Shown here piece by piece: positions 17,497 through 26,116 of a stretch of 54,962 nucleotides of DNA (the first letter of the stretch is position 1; each line of letters opens with the position of its first letter). Made by a program: the position numbers and the translations under genes. The notes beneath the pieces were generated by a model. That model made no database searches and was not told where the DNA came from. It worked only from the letters and a program-made list of their open reading frames with translations. Source of the stretch: Bacillota bacterium (GTDB taxonomy: Bacteria > Bacillota > Clostridia > Acetivibrionales > DSM-2933); contig JAEYYB010000015.1 in assembly GCA_023430975.1 (NCBI GenBank), positions 1 to 54,962 of the forward strand. Reading direction: 5' to 3'.

Positions 17497-17823
17497 TTAT
17501 ACTGAGTAATTGAGCCTTACATCCTTTAACATATCTACAGCAAATTCATACTGGTCTTTTCTAACCATTACTCTTGCAGGAACCCTGCTTCCGTAGCTGA
17601 AAATCCCTTTTACTGAATAATTTATTTTTTCATGGTCCAAGATTGATCGAACTAAAGAAATGTCTAAATCGTTAAAAGTAGCTAAAAGAAATTCATAATC
17701 AAACTCATCGGTAGAAGTAAAAGTGCTGTTTGTTAGTGTCAACTTGTCAGATACCACAATATTGCATACAGGGCATGTAAAACCTTCCGTGATGTACTCT
17801 TGCTTACATTTTGGACAAATCAT
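17497..17823 (-). CDS. Zinc-ribbon DUF2007-like small protein
   Basis: A 108-residue protein. An N-terminal zinc ribbon (CPKCKQEY ... CPVCNIVV, two CxxC knuckles) is followed by a domain like DUF2007 (putative signal-transducing PII-like fold): FDYEFLLATFNDLDISLVRS, ILDHEKINY, then RVMVRKDQYEFAVDML. Start: the ATG at 17823 is preceded by GGGGGGAACT; an in-frame ATG at 17868 has no ribosome site. Members are common in clostridia and have no established function. Confidence 0.8.
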   Translation of the reverse strand: MICPKCKQEYITEGFTCPVCNIVVSDKLTLTNSTFTSTDEFDYEFLLATFNDLDISLVRSILDHEKINYSVKGIFSYGSRVPARVMVRKDQYEFAVDMLKDVRLNYSV

Positions 17824-17959
17824 AGTTCCCCCCCAATATCCCCTTGTATCAGGACATTTATAATTCATTATTCAGTTTAATTATCAATAATATTATATCA
17901 CTTTAGTAACTACTTTTAGAAGTATATTCCTAAAATTTTCTAAAAGATATAATATGCCC

Positions 17960-18703
17960 TCAATAATTTAATGTTAATGCAGCTCCATTATTCTTTAGCC
18001 ACTCCTGAGCTTTTTTATATTGTGGCATATAATATTCCACCAACCCCCAAAAATCCTTGGAGTGATTTAGATGCCTTAAATGACAAACCTCGTGAAGAAC
18101 AACATAATCAACAACCCATAATGGTGCCATAACAAGTTTCCAGTTAAAATTGAGATTACCGTCTCTTGAACAACTGCCCCATCTTGTTTTTTGCTCTTTA
18201 AGCCGCATGGCTTTGTACTTTAACCCAGTGATACGGCAATAATGCTCCAGCCTACTATTGATAACGCTACCCGCTGCTTTTCTATACCATTTTCTTATTA
18301 CACTCTCAACAATTATCTGCCTTTCCTCATCAGCTGCCTTTTCATCCATAAGTACACAAAAGGCATCGCCATCAAAGCTTACAGATGCGATGCTCTTTTT
18401 AATATCTGTTATATTTAATTTATAGCTCTGGCCCAAGTATGGCAGAGTTTCTCCAGTTACCCACTTTCTTTCAACCATATTCTGCTTTTTCTCAATTAGT
18501 TTTAGATAATACTTGGAAATCCAGTCGCTTTTCTCACTTAATACTTTCTCAACTTGACCAAGTCCAACTCTTTTGGGTTTAACAACAGAAAGACCGTTAT
18601 TGTCTATAACAAGCCGTATATATTTGGCTTTAGAACTCTCTTTAATTTTATATGGAATTTCATTCTCTCCAATTTTAAGAGAATATTCTATTGTATTACT
18701 CAT
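17960..18703 (-). CDS. YgjP/SprT-like zinc metallopeptidase
   Basis: A 247-residue protein of the YgjP (DUF45, M48-related) family. It contains the zinc motif HEVCH in VLHEVCHLRHLNHSKDFW plus the downstream H-x5-W element typical of the group, and the preceding block KTRWGSCSRDGNLNFNW is highly characteristic. It is probably a cytosolic metal-dependent hydrolase; the physiological substrate is unsettled. The ATG lies 13 bases after the acyl-CoA synthetase stop, with GAGGATG as ribosome site, so the two are probably co-transcribed. Confidence 0.9.
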   Translation of the reverse strand: MSNTIEYSLKIGENEIPYKIKESSKAKYIRLVIDNNGLSVVKPKRVGLGQVEKVLSEKSDWISKYYLKLIEKKQNMVERKWVTGETLPYLGQSYKLNITDIKKSIASVSFDGDAFCVLMDEKAADEERQIIVESVIRKWYRKAAGSVINSRLEHYCRITGLKYKAMRLKEQKTRWGSCSRDGNLNFNWKLVMAPLWVVDYVVLHEVCHLRHLNHSKDFWGLVEYYMPQYKKAQEWLKNNGAALTLNY

Positions 18704-18716
18704 AATTTTTCATCCT

Positions 18717-20543
18717 CTAGAAAATCTTGCCTGAAGCTTTCCTTATCTCCAGACCTGCTTTTTCCAGCTTTGACTTAACCTTCTCATACTCAGCAGGCCT
18801 TTTTATCTTTAGGGTTGTAGTTTTAACAATATCATCATATGTCATTATAAAGTAACGGATAATTTTATATTGAGGAAGATCCTTGTTAATTTCTTTTATT
18901 GACTTATCAAATAACGAGGCCAGCTCCTTCTCCAATAACATTTGACCACTATCCTCCATTATCTTATCTTTATCGATAACTAATTCTGCACATACCTGGA
19001 CATCACCATCCGAGGAAATATTTCCCCACACAAAAGAATCTTTAACACCTTTTATATTGTTAAGCAATACCTCATATTCTTCAGGAAATGCCTTCTTTCC
19101 GTTACTCAACACTATCATGGATTTAGCCCGTCCGGTAATCCTTATTACTCCTTCTTCATCAATAGTGCCCAGGTCCCCTGTCTTAAACCACCCATCAGGC
19201 GTAATTACCTCTCTAGTTTCCTCAGGGTTATCGTAATACCCAAGCATTACATTTTCTCCACGGACCATAATTTCGCCCATACCATTATCATCAATTGAGT
19301 CCAATGTTACATCAACTCCACCTAATGGATAACCTATAGATCCAGGAATATTTATGAAGTCATTATTGGCAGCCACTACAGGTGATGTTTCAGTCAATCC
19401 ATATCCTTGAAGTATCTTGAAACCTATATTTTCAAATCCTGTTATAACCTCCTTGTCAAGAGGTGCAGCACCTGATACTGCAAGTCTGAGGCAAGGACCT
19501 AATTGGCTGAAAATACCCTTAAATAATCTTTTCCTTAAATCAATACCAAGCTTCCTTAATATCCCAGATATTTTTAATGCTGTATTGAATGATTTCTCTT
19601 TTCCCGATTTCTTTATTCCTTCCATTGTCTTTCTGTATAAGGCTTCAAATATGGCTGGAACCGCAATAAGCAACGATACATTGTATTCCTTCAGGTTTTG
19701 TGCTATATATTTTATTCCGTCACAGTAAGCTATACAAACACCACTGTATACCATAAACAGAAAACCTACGGTATTCTCAAAAGTGTGGTGAAGCGGCAAA
19801 AGCGACAGGTGAACATCATCATTGTATATCTTTATATCTGTTGCTACAGAAATAACATTGCTGGCAATATTGGCATGAGAGAGCATTACACCTTTCGCCA
19901 TGCTTGTCGTACCTGAAGTAAAAAGAAGTATGGACATCTTATTCCTGTCTATTTCAGCATCTATAAAAGATCTGTCCCCTCCATCCAAAAGCTCCTTACC
20001 CTGAATTCTTATTTCTCTCAAAGATTTAAACTTGGTATTGTCAATAATTTTATCACTTATTTCATCCATGCATATAAAGTACTTAATTCTATCATTGGAT
20101 GCTGCAACCTCATCAATAACATTCTGGTATGATGAACTATAAAATATAGCATCGACTTTTCCTCGTTCAATAAGGTTTTCAACCTCTTTTGCAGGAAGGT
20201 ATTTATCCATTGGAACAGCAATTCCTACGCCATTTACAACAGATAAGTAACAAACTCCCCAATCATATCTGTTTTCACTTAGTATGGCTATTGAAGCATC
20301 TTTAAGCCCTAATGATATTAAAGCCGTTCCTAAACAATCAATCTCATAAGCAAATTCATTATAAGTTTTTCCAATTATTTTTCCATTTTTATCCTTGTAC
20401 TTAAATCCTGTTTTATCACCATACCTCTTTGCACAATTGACAATCTCCCTAAGATCTTTCACAACAACACTGGGCTCATAATACCCTGTTCCTTTTATTA
20501 TTCTCCTGCCGTCTTTATTACATATTTCAATTCCACTTTTCAT
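18717..20543 (-). CDS. Long-chain acyl-CoA/acyl-acid synthetase (AMP-forming)
   Basis: A 608-residue ANL-family adenylating enzyme. The P-loop is LLFTSGTTSMAKGVMLSH (about residue 207). Later motifs are GAAPLDKEV, LQGYGLTETSPV, GWFKTGDLG and the hinge IRITGRAKSMIVLSNGKKAF. It matches the long FadD15/FAA1-like subgroup that activates fatty acids with ATP. It lies in a minus-strand run plsC - engB - this gene - YgjP, with 40 bases to engB. Proximity to plsC suggests supply of activated acyl chains or recycling of fatty acids for phospholipid synthesis. The ribosome site GAGGAAAGGG precedes the ATG. Confidence 0.92.
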   Translation of the reverse strand: MKSGIEICNKDGRRIIKGTGYYEPSVVVKDLREIVNCAKRYGDKTGFKYKDKNGKIIGKTYNEFAYEIDCLGTALISLGLKDASIAILSENRYDWGVCYLSVVNGVGIAVPMDKYLPAKEVENLIERGKVDAIFYSSSYQNVIDEVAASNDRIKYFICMDEISDKIIDNTKFKSLREIRIQGKELLDGGDRSFIDAEIDRNKMSILLFTSGTTSMAKGVMLSHANIASNVISVATDIKIYNDDVHLSLLPLHHTFENTVGFLFMVYSGVCIAYCDGIKYIAQNLKEYNVSLLIAVPAIFEALYRKTMEGIKKSGKEKSFNTALKISGILRKLGIDLRKRLFKGIFSQLGPCLRLAVSGAAPLDKEVITGFENIGFKILQGYGLTETSPVVAANNDFINIPGSIGYPLGGVDVTLDSIDDNGMGEIMVRGENVMLGYYDNPEETREVITPDGWFKTGDLGTIDEEGVIRITGRAKSMIVLSNGKKAFPEEYEVLLNNIKGVKDSFVWGNISSDGDVQVCAELVIDKDKIMEDSGQMLLEKELASLFDKSIKEINKDLPQYKIIRYFIMTYDDIVKTTTLKIKRPAEYEKVKSKLEKAGLEIRKASGKIF

Positions 20544-20583
20544 TTTTTTGCCCTTTCCTCTTTGTATATATTCCTAAGGGTAA

Positions 20584-21165
20584 TTATAATAAAGTACCAA
20601 TAATATCAAGTATATCTTCCTTTCCCTGCCGGGTTTGGGATGAAAAAGGAATAATCTTAATATCAGGAGATATCTGAAGTTCTGATCTTATAACCTGTAT
20701 ATGCTTTAATATTTGGCCCTTTGATATTTTATCGGCTTTTGACGCAACTATTATATAGGGTATTTTGCTGTCCAATATCCATTTATACATGGTTTTATCA
20801 TCCTTTGTAGGACTGTGCCTTATATCTAACAGCATTATTATCATTTTCAAGTTGACTCTAGTAAAAAGATATTTTTCTACAACAGTTTCCCAGGATGACT
20901 TTTTCTCCTTGGACACACTGGCATAACCATAGCCGGGTAAATCCACAAAAAACATCCTTTCATCTATGTTAAAAAAGTTAATTGTCTTAGTCATACCAGG
21001 AGTACCACCTACTCTGGCAAGGCTTTTTCTATTGGTCAGTGTATTTAGAATTGATGACTTTCCTACATTGGAACGGCCTACAAATGCCACCTCAGGGAAG
21101 TCTGACACAGGATACTGTGCCGGGTTTACAGCTGTAATCTCGAAATCAGCGTTTTTTATTATCAA
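20584..21165 (-). CDS. engB: Ribosome-biogenesis GTPase EngB (YsxC/YihA)
   Basis: A 193-residue TrmE-Era-EngA-EngB class GTPase, of normal length. G1 is FVGRSNVGKSSIL, then the G2 threonine in GTPGMTKTINFF, G3 DLPGYGYA, and G4 ASKADK. It acts in large-subunit assembly and is usually essential in Firmicutes. Start: TTG at 21165 lies 7 bases after AGGAGG and gives the standard N-terminus (IIKNADFEITA). Repeat C lies between it and the upstream plsC. Confidence 0.96.
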   Translation of the reverse strand: MIIKNADFEITAVNPAQYPVSDFPEVAFVGRSNVGKSSILNTLTNRKSLARVGGTPGMTKTINFFNIDERMFFVDLPGYGYASVSKEKKSSWETVVEKYLFTRVNLKMIIMLLDIRHSPTKDDKTMYKWILDSKIPYIIVASKADKISKGQILKHIQVIRSELQISPDIKIIPFSSQTRQGKEDILDIIGTLL

Positions 21166-21189
21166 CTTTAATCCTCCTATTTTTCTCTT

Positions 21190-21299
21190 ATATTATATTA
21201 AAAGTGATAAATCTATAACATTTGTCTGTCGCAAATCCCGCTAAACCGTTCGTTATTTGCTCCGCCAAATGTAAGACTATTAACACTTTTAATATAATA
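21190..21299. repeat. Repeat C (reverse orientation)
   Basis: A full copy of repeat C in the opposite orientation to those at 8361: TATATTAAAAGTGATAAATC, ACATTTGTCTGTCGCAAATC, CGTTCGTTATTTGCTCCGCC, AAATGTAAGAC, then CACTTTTAATATAATA. It fills the 159-base gap between plsC and engB. Confidence 0.9.
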
Positions 21300-21324
21300 A
21301 ATATTTTCACCTTATATTTTTGTA

Positions 21325-22041
21325 TTATTTCAATTTCTCCATAATTGCATTTCTTATCTTTTCTGCAAGATCATTGGTATCAATTTTTGCAGCCTCATCC
21401 TGTATAATAGGAGGAAGCACATAGAGTTCCACTTGGGATGGCTTAACTGCAAACTTCTTTTTTGGCATTACATTCACAGTGCCCTTTATAACAACAGGTA
21501 CTATTGGTGCACCTGATTTTATCGCAAGTTTTAAGCTTCCAGGCTTAAATTCTCCCAATTTACCGTCTGCACTCCTGGTACCTTCAGGAAAAATGACCAT
21601 GGAATCACCGTTTTTTATCTTCTCAGCTCCCTCATTTATGGCTTTTAATGATTGTTTAGGGTTGTTTCTAACTATATACACTCCTCCTAAATACTTAATC
21701 CACATGCTTAGAATTGGTATTTTTAGCAGTTCGATTTTTGCTATAAATCCTTTAGGCTTTTCAATATAACCTATCATTACCGGAATATCCAGATAGCTCT
21801 GATGATTTGCAATAAATACCACACCTTTATCCTTTGGTACGTATTCTTGTCCATGAATAATTACTTTCGAGCCGGTTGACCAAATAATGCGGCGAGCCCA
21901 TAACCCTGCCTGATAATTGATAAAATCAATTGCTTTTTTCTCCATACCTCTCCGGTTCATCACCATAACTCTAAGCCTAAAGGTGAGGGAATACAAAAGA
22001 TATCCTGCAAAATATACTAAAACAATAATAGCCCTAATCAT
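21325..22041 (-). CDS. plsC: 1-acyl-sn-glycerol-3-phosphate acyltransferase
   Basis: A 238-residue PlsC. It has an N-terminal membrane segment (IIVLVYFAGYLLYSL), the catalytic NHQSYLD (His about residue 77, NHx4D motif), the substrate-binding VFPEGTRS (about 150) and a C-terminal VVPVVIKG strand. It transfers an acyl chain to lysophosphatidic acid at the inner membrane face. The ATG at 22041 is preceded by GGAGGTATGA. It heads the minus-strand run into engB and the acyl-CoA synthetase, and diverges from the Fur-family gene. Confidence 0.94.
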   Translation of the reverse strand: MIRAIIVLVYFAGYLLYSLTFRLRVMVMNRRGMEKKAIDFINYQAGLWARRIIWSTGSKVIIHGQEYVPKDKGVVFIANHQSYLDIPVMIGYIEKPKGFIAKIELLKIPILSMWIKYLGGVYIVRNNPKQSLKAINEGAEKIKNGDSMVIFPEGTRSADGKLGEFKPGSLKLAIKSGAPIVPVVIKGTVNVMPKKKFAVKPSQVELYVLPPIIQDEAAKIDTNDLAEKIRNAIMEKLK

Positions 22042-22073
22042 TCATACCTCCAAAATGCAAAATTCATTATACC

Positions 22074-22193
22074 AACACTTTTAATCTGGATTAAAAGCGA
22101 TAAATCTATTACATTTGTCTGTCGCAAATCCCGTTGAACCTTTCGTTATTTGCTCCGCCAAATGTATGATTTTTAACACTTTTAAATCTGGAT
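22074..22193. repeat. Repeat C with duplicated edge
   Basis: Another reverse-oriented copy of repeat C (ATTAAAAGCGATAAATC ... ACATTTGTCTGTCGCAAATC ... TATTTGCTCCGCCAAATGT ... AACACTTTTAAATCTGG). The string ACACTTTTAA(A)TCTGGAT occurs on both sides (22076-22091 and 22177-22193), as expected for a duplicated edge or the remnant of a tandem copy. It lies 33 bases upstream of the plsC start. Confidence 0.85.
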
Positions 22194-22229
22194 AACCTTT
22201 TATAAATTTAATATAATATATTTACAACC

Positions 22230-22262
22230 AATATGAAATATTAAAGTTTAATATTTCATATT
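22230..22262. promoter_or_regulatory. 33-bp perfect palindrome upstream of the fur-like gene
   Basis: AATATGAAATATTAAA, one central G, then TTTAATATTTCATATT: sixteen base pairs per arm with no mismatch. It lies about 105 bases before the Fur-family ATG and 190 bases before the divergent plsC start. The one-base centre favours a protein-binding operator over an RNA hairpin. A Fur-family protein controlling its own gene is the simplest guess. Confidence 0.6.
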
Positions 22263-22367
22263 ATTTCTTATATTTTATGACAAAAACCGTTATTTGTCGA
22301 TGTGCTAAGACATAAATGAAAAATTACTTAAATTATTTTTAAATCACGACTAAAAGGAGAAAAGCAA

Positions 22368-22814
22368 ATGGACTCAAACCGTATAAATTTAAGTACCCTT
22401 CTCAAAGAGAAGGGATGTAAGTTAACTCCTCAAAGGCAGGTTATTCTTGATATCATAATAAACTGTCATGAAAAGCACTTAAGTGCCGAGGAAATACATG
22501 ATATGGTAAAAAGGTCCAACCCAGATATAGGTCTGGCAACAGTCTATAGGACCATGCTTTTATTCAATGAAATAGGCATTGTCCATAAGCTGGACCTGGA
22601 TGACGGACTTGGCAGATACGAACTAAACAGACATAAAAGCAGCCATCGGCACCACCACCTTATATGCACTTCCTGTAACAAAGTTATAGAAGTTGAACAG
22701 GATCTTTTAGAATCCCTTGAGCAGCAGATATTTTCGGAGCATGGTTTTATAGTTAGGGATCATAGGGTTAAGTTTTATGGTACTTGCAGCAACTGTGCCA
22801 ATAGATCACTATAA
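22368..22814 (+). CDS. Fur-family metal-responsive repressor
   Basis: A 148-residue Fur-superfamily regulator of typical length. The winged-helix region includes LTPQRQVILDII and SAEEIHDMV ... GLATVYRTM. The metal/dimer region has SSHRHHHLICTSCNK and ends in YGTCSNCANRSL, giving two CxxC pairs for the structural zinc plus a His-rich sensor segment. Whether it senses iron, peroxide (PerR) or zinc cannot be decided by eye. GGAGAAAAGCAA precedes the ATG. It is convergent with the MutS-like gene; the stops are 3 bases apart. Confidence 0.9.
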   Translation: MDSNRINLSTLLKEKGCKLTPQRQVILDIIINCHEKHLSAEEIHDMVKRSNPDIGLATVYRTMLLFNEIGIVHKLDLDDGLGRYELNRHKSSHRHHHLICTSCNKVIEVEQDLLESLEQQIFSEHGFIVRDHRVKFYGTCSNCANRSL

Positions 22815-22817
22815 AAA

Positions 22818-24632
22818 TTAATTGTTTTCCTCGCTTATATCTATGCCTGCAAGTCTCATAAGATAAACTGCATTCCTTGTGGTTGATACGCCTTCCCTAA
22901 GTTTATAATCAAAGTTTATCCTATTATCCTTGTAATATTCCTCAAAATGGTAGTTCTTCACTTCAAATCCCTCGTTCTCAAGGTCACTTAACTCAAGATC
23001 ATGTGTTGAGACAAGACCAGAGCAGTTTAGCTGGCTGAGTCTTTTAATAAGAACACGTGCTCCCATATGCCTGTCTCTTGAATTAGTTCCCTTAAATATC
23101 TCATCAAGCAGGAAAAAGACCTTTTCTCCGCTTTCAGCTCTGTTTACAATCTCTTTAATCCTCAAGAGCTCCGCATAAAAGGATGATATACTTTTCCCCA
23201 GATCATCACTAACCCTCATGCAGGTATGAATATCAGCTATTGATGCTGAAAAACTTTCTGCACAAACAGGTGCACCTGCATATGCTAGCACAAGATTAAT
23301 CCCCACAGTACGCAGCAATGTACTTTTGCCGGACATGTTTGAGCCGGTAATAAGAAGTACCTTTACAGGATTTTTTATTTTAAGGTCATTGCTGACTCCA
23401 TTTTGCCCCAACAAAGGATGCCCTAATCCTTTTGCCTCAACAAATGGCTTCAAGTCCCAGATATCAGGCATAGGCCACTGGGGATTGTCAAAGCTGATTA
23501 TTGCAAGTCCACACAAAGCCTCCACCTTTCCAATTGCTTTAATCCATGACAAGAGAAATTTCCCTGAACTTTGTTTCCAGCTCTCAATTGCTGCCATGCA
23601 CTGGAAATCCCAGAGGGTAAGTATATTCAGTACTTCAAAGAATGCACTGTGCCTTGCAGAAATGTTATCTATTATTTTTGAAAGCCTATCCAATTGCTTA
23701 TACGCCTTAAGACCTTCATTATTAACCATCCCAGCTTTTATATCCTTAATATGGGTTGATTTGAAATTATGCTTTTCAAAATGCCTTACAGCATTATAAT
23801 AAACCTTTATGTCATTGCTGTACCTTTCAGCCAGTTCAAATACCTCACTCCTTTTTTTCCTTTTAATCCTCAATAAAATGGCCTGTATCAACAGCAATAA
23901 TACTGGAATATGAAAAGTGATAGATTGGGTATTCATAGCAAGTAAAATTACTATTCCGGTAAAAACAGGTAAAACCTTTGCAGATATGCTAAACCACTTT
24001 TTAACATAAAATGTCTCAGTGTCCAAAGCCCATTTAATAAGCTCATCCGGATCTATTGTCTTATCAGGTACCGACATGGTTTCAGCCTGAAATCTCTGCC
24101 TCCATCCAAGCTTTCGTGATAATTCCAGAACCGCTTGCTGTCTCTCTGTTATATCCTCAATGCACTTAGGAGTGTTTCCCAATATCTCTCTGAAGAAACT
24201 TCTTCCATAATGTGTCTTCGAGGCATTTATCCATTGAAACAGCGAACCCTTACCGAATATATCCAAGTCTTCAAAGTATCTATGTCCGGAATTCTTATAC
24301 TCATCTCCTGTGTCGGTAAATTCGTTCCATTTGCCATCGAGTCTCTTAATAGAATTCTGGTTAATTTCCAACAAAAAATTATGAAACTTTTTAATTTCAA
24401 TAAGCCTCTCATGCCTGATAACAAGATATACGAATGCTGCAATGGACACAAAAATAACAGCACTAAGTATAATATAATACTTGAGAAGATATAATGCTAT
24501 TCCTGCGGCTAATCCAACAATAAAAACCGCAAGCCTCAAATTGCTTACCATATTGATGGTCTTTGTCAAGCCCTGTATTAGCTTATCATATTTATCTTTT
24601 CGCCTTGTATATGAATCATAAGGTGTTTTCAT
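22818..24632 (-). CDS. Membrane-associated MutS-family ATPase
   Basis: A 604-residue protein with the MutS ATPase domain at the C-terminus: Walker A GSNMSGKSTLLRTVG (about residue 430), Walker B FFLLDEIFKGTNSRDR, and the STHD switch in GLVSTHDLELSDL. The N-terminal part lacks mismatch-recognition domain I and instead shows hydrophobic segments near residues 33-70 and 210-240, so it is likely membrane-associated. This is the MutS-like group distinct from MutS1 and MutS2, common in Firmicutes and Bacteroidetes, with unknown function. The ATG is preceded by AAAGGAGAAATTGGT. Confidence 0.88.
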   Translation of the reverse strand: MKTPYDSYTRRKDKYDKLIQGLTKTINMVSNLRLAVFIVGLAAGIALYLLKYYIILSAVIFVSIAAFVYLVIRHERLIEIKKFHNFLLEINQNSIKRLDGKWNEFTDTGDEYKNSGHRYFEDLDIFGKGSLFQWINASKTHYGRSFFREILGNTPKCIEDITERQQAVLELSRKLGWRQRFQAETMSVPDKTIDPDELIKWALDTETFYVKKWFSISAKVLPVFTGIVILLAMNTQSITFHIPVLLLLIQAILLRIKRKKRSEVFELAERYSNDIKVYYNAVRHFEKHNFKSTHIKDIKAGMVNNEGLKAYKQLDRLSKIIDNISARHSAFFEVLNILTLWDFQCMAAIESWKQSSGKFLLSWIKAIGKVEALCGLAIISFDNPQWPMPDIWDLKPFVEAKGLGHPLLGQNGVSNDLKIKNPVKVLLITGSNMSGKSTLLRTVGINLVLAYAGAPVCAESFSASIADIHTCMRVSDDLGKSISSFYAELLRIKEIVNRAESGEKVFFLLDEIFKGTNSRDRHMGARVLIKRLSQLNCSGLVSTHDLELSDLENEGFEVKNYHFEEYYKDNRINFDYKLREGVSTTRNAVYLMRLAGIDISEENN

Positions 24633-24665
24633 ACCAATTTCTCCTTTATATGGTAATCATAAATG

Positions 24666-25082
24666 TTAAATAAATTGTGCCACAAATTCTGTTATATCTA
24701 CAAGCCCAATAAAAATCAAAGCAACTATTCCAATCCTTGCAATACACCTTTGAAATGGGACTTTCCCCCTGACAATCAATATCAGTCTGTATGGAATCTG
24801 GAGTACCATAAGCATATATAGCATTGTTGCAGCTTTATTGGCATTCCATGCTGATGCTATAGAAAGCTCACTCATATAAACAAAGCTTCTCGTTCCTCCG
24901 CAAGAAGGACACCCATACCCAGTGATGGTCTTAAAAACACATGGCATTCCGACTTCATAGTAGTTATTATGAAATCTGAATGCCACCACTTGCCCATTTG
25001 TATTCAATATAAACGCACATAATAAGGGCAACAAGCATATTAAAAGCCATACTAAGTTTAATAATATATTATCTCTTTTCAA
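24666..25082 (-). CDS. DUF2752 membrane protein
   Basis: A 138-residue protein with three to four hydrophobic segments and the DUF2752 signature CVFKTITGYGCPSCGGTRSFVYM (key residues: GxxCPxCGxTR). Function is unknown; members are small inner-membrane proteins often found next to zinc-ribbon or DUF4190 proteins, as here. It starts at ATG 25082 and lies 33 bases upstream of the MutS-like gene, so the three minus-strand genes may be one unit. Confidence 0.85.
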   Translation of the reverse strand: MKRDNILLNLVWLLICLLPLLCAFILNTNGQVVAFRFHNNYYEVGMPCVFKTITGYGCPSCGGTRSFVYMSELSIASAWNANKAATMLYMLMVLQIPYRLILIVRGKVPFQRCIARIGIVALIFIGLVDITEFVAQFI

Positions 25083-25147
25083 GTTTTATCCTATGGAACC
25101 ATTGAAGAAAAAAATTATTTCTCCAACATTCAAATGTTTTTAATATT

Positions 25148-25585
25148 TTAAAAGCTATCATTATTTCTTTGTAATTCATTCATTCTTTGAATATAAGTAC
25201 TCCAGTCAAAATCTTTAAATGTTACAACAAGAAGAATTAAAACTATTATCGCAAATAGAATACCTATAAATCCTGTAATAATCCCGGCTAGAGCAAATCC
25301 ACTTCCTTGCTCCCTTCCTTGGGAGTTATCTATCTTTTTCCTTGCCATAAACCCAAATATAACTCCAAGTATACCTGGAATAATACCAATTCCGTAGCAA
25401 CATGCCAACACGATAGATGATATGCCTAAAATCATTGATGCAATTGAAAAACCATTGGTTACAACCGGCATATTCGGCGGTGCAAAACTGTTGTACTGGC
25501 TATAATTATCGAGCTGAGTACCGCAGCTTACACAAACATTATCAAAATCCTGATTAGAATAGTTGCATTTTGGACAGATTTTCAT
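25148..25585 (-). CDS. Zinc-ribbon DUF4190 membrane protein
   Basis: A 145-residue protein. An N-terminal zinc ribbon (CPKCNYSNQDFDNVCVSCG, two CxxC pairs) is followed by a short Pro/Tyr linker and a DUF4190-like membrane domain (FSIASMILGISSIVLACCYG, then GVIFGFMARKKI, then a second hydrophobic hairpin). No enzymatic motif is present. The ATG at 25585 follows CAGGAGGCTGACTG. Such proteins are common and uncharacterised in Firmicutes. Confidence 0.85.
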   Translation of the reverse strand: MKICPKCNYSNQDFDNVCVSCGTQLDNYSQYNSFAPPNMPVVTNGFSIASMILGISSIVLACCYGIGIIPGILGVIFGFMARKKIDNSQGREQGSGFALAGIITGFIGILFAIIVLILLVVTFKDFDWSTYIQRMNELQRNNDSF

Positions 25586-25734
25586 CAGTCAGCCTCCTGT
25601 AATTGTTTTTGTCATGCCTTACCTTTTTTAGCTAATCCTTTAATGCACATAAAAATTTTATATTAATTCTGAGAATATTACAAGATAGTGCATAAATTTT
25701 TGCTCTTAATGCTGTACAAATTTTAAATTTCTTT

Positions 25735-25834
25735 AGGCATGTTGAAAATATAACTTCCCGTATAATTTCGCTTTCGTATTAACTTAACCCGTTAACACAC
25801 GCTCAAAACGGGAAGTAATATTTCAATCATGCCT
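25735..25834. repeat. Palindromic repeat A2
   Basis: The cleanest copy of repeat A, about 100 bases. The left arm AGGCATGTTGAAAATATAAC-TTCCCG and right arm CGGGAAG-TAATATTTCAATCATGCCT are inverted copies over 26 bases with few mismatches. The inner part TTAACTTAACCCGTTAA is itself palindromic. It lies in the 530-base gap between the DUF4190 gene and the lipoprotein gene. Confidence 0.9.
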
Positions 25835-25988
25835 TATCATGCCTTAATGTGAATATATTAGGCATTGATAATTTAAATTTTTTTTGATAAATTTTTATTA
25901 TATAATTAATCATATTATTGTATTTCGTTTTATTTATCTTTATTCAGAATTTCCATCATAAGGTGATTTTTAAAATAACTTGTCAATT

Positions 25989-26059
25989 GGAGATTTCAAA
26001 AATATTGATTTTACTGCTCTCCACTATAGAAATTGACCAAGGATATTTTTGAAATCTCC
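25989..26059. promoter_or_regulatory. Long inverted repeat upstream of the lipoprotein gene
   Basis: GGAGATTTCAAAAATAT (25989-26005) and ATATTTTTGAAATCTCC (26043-26059) are perfect 17-base inverted copies separated by 37 bases. It ends 57 bases before the ATG of the DUF4015-type lipoprotein. No T-run follows, so it is more likely a leader structure or an inserted small palindromic element than a terminator. Confidence 0.55.
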
Positions 26060-26116
26060 CAAGTAGCATTTATTGTTTCTTCTCAGTTAAATTAATTAAA
26101 AAGGAGCCGATAATCC

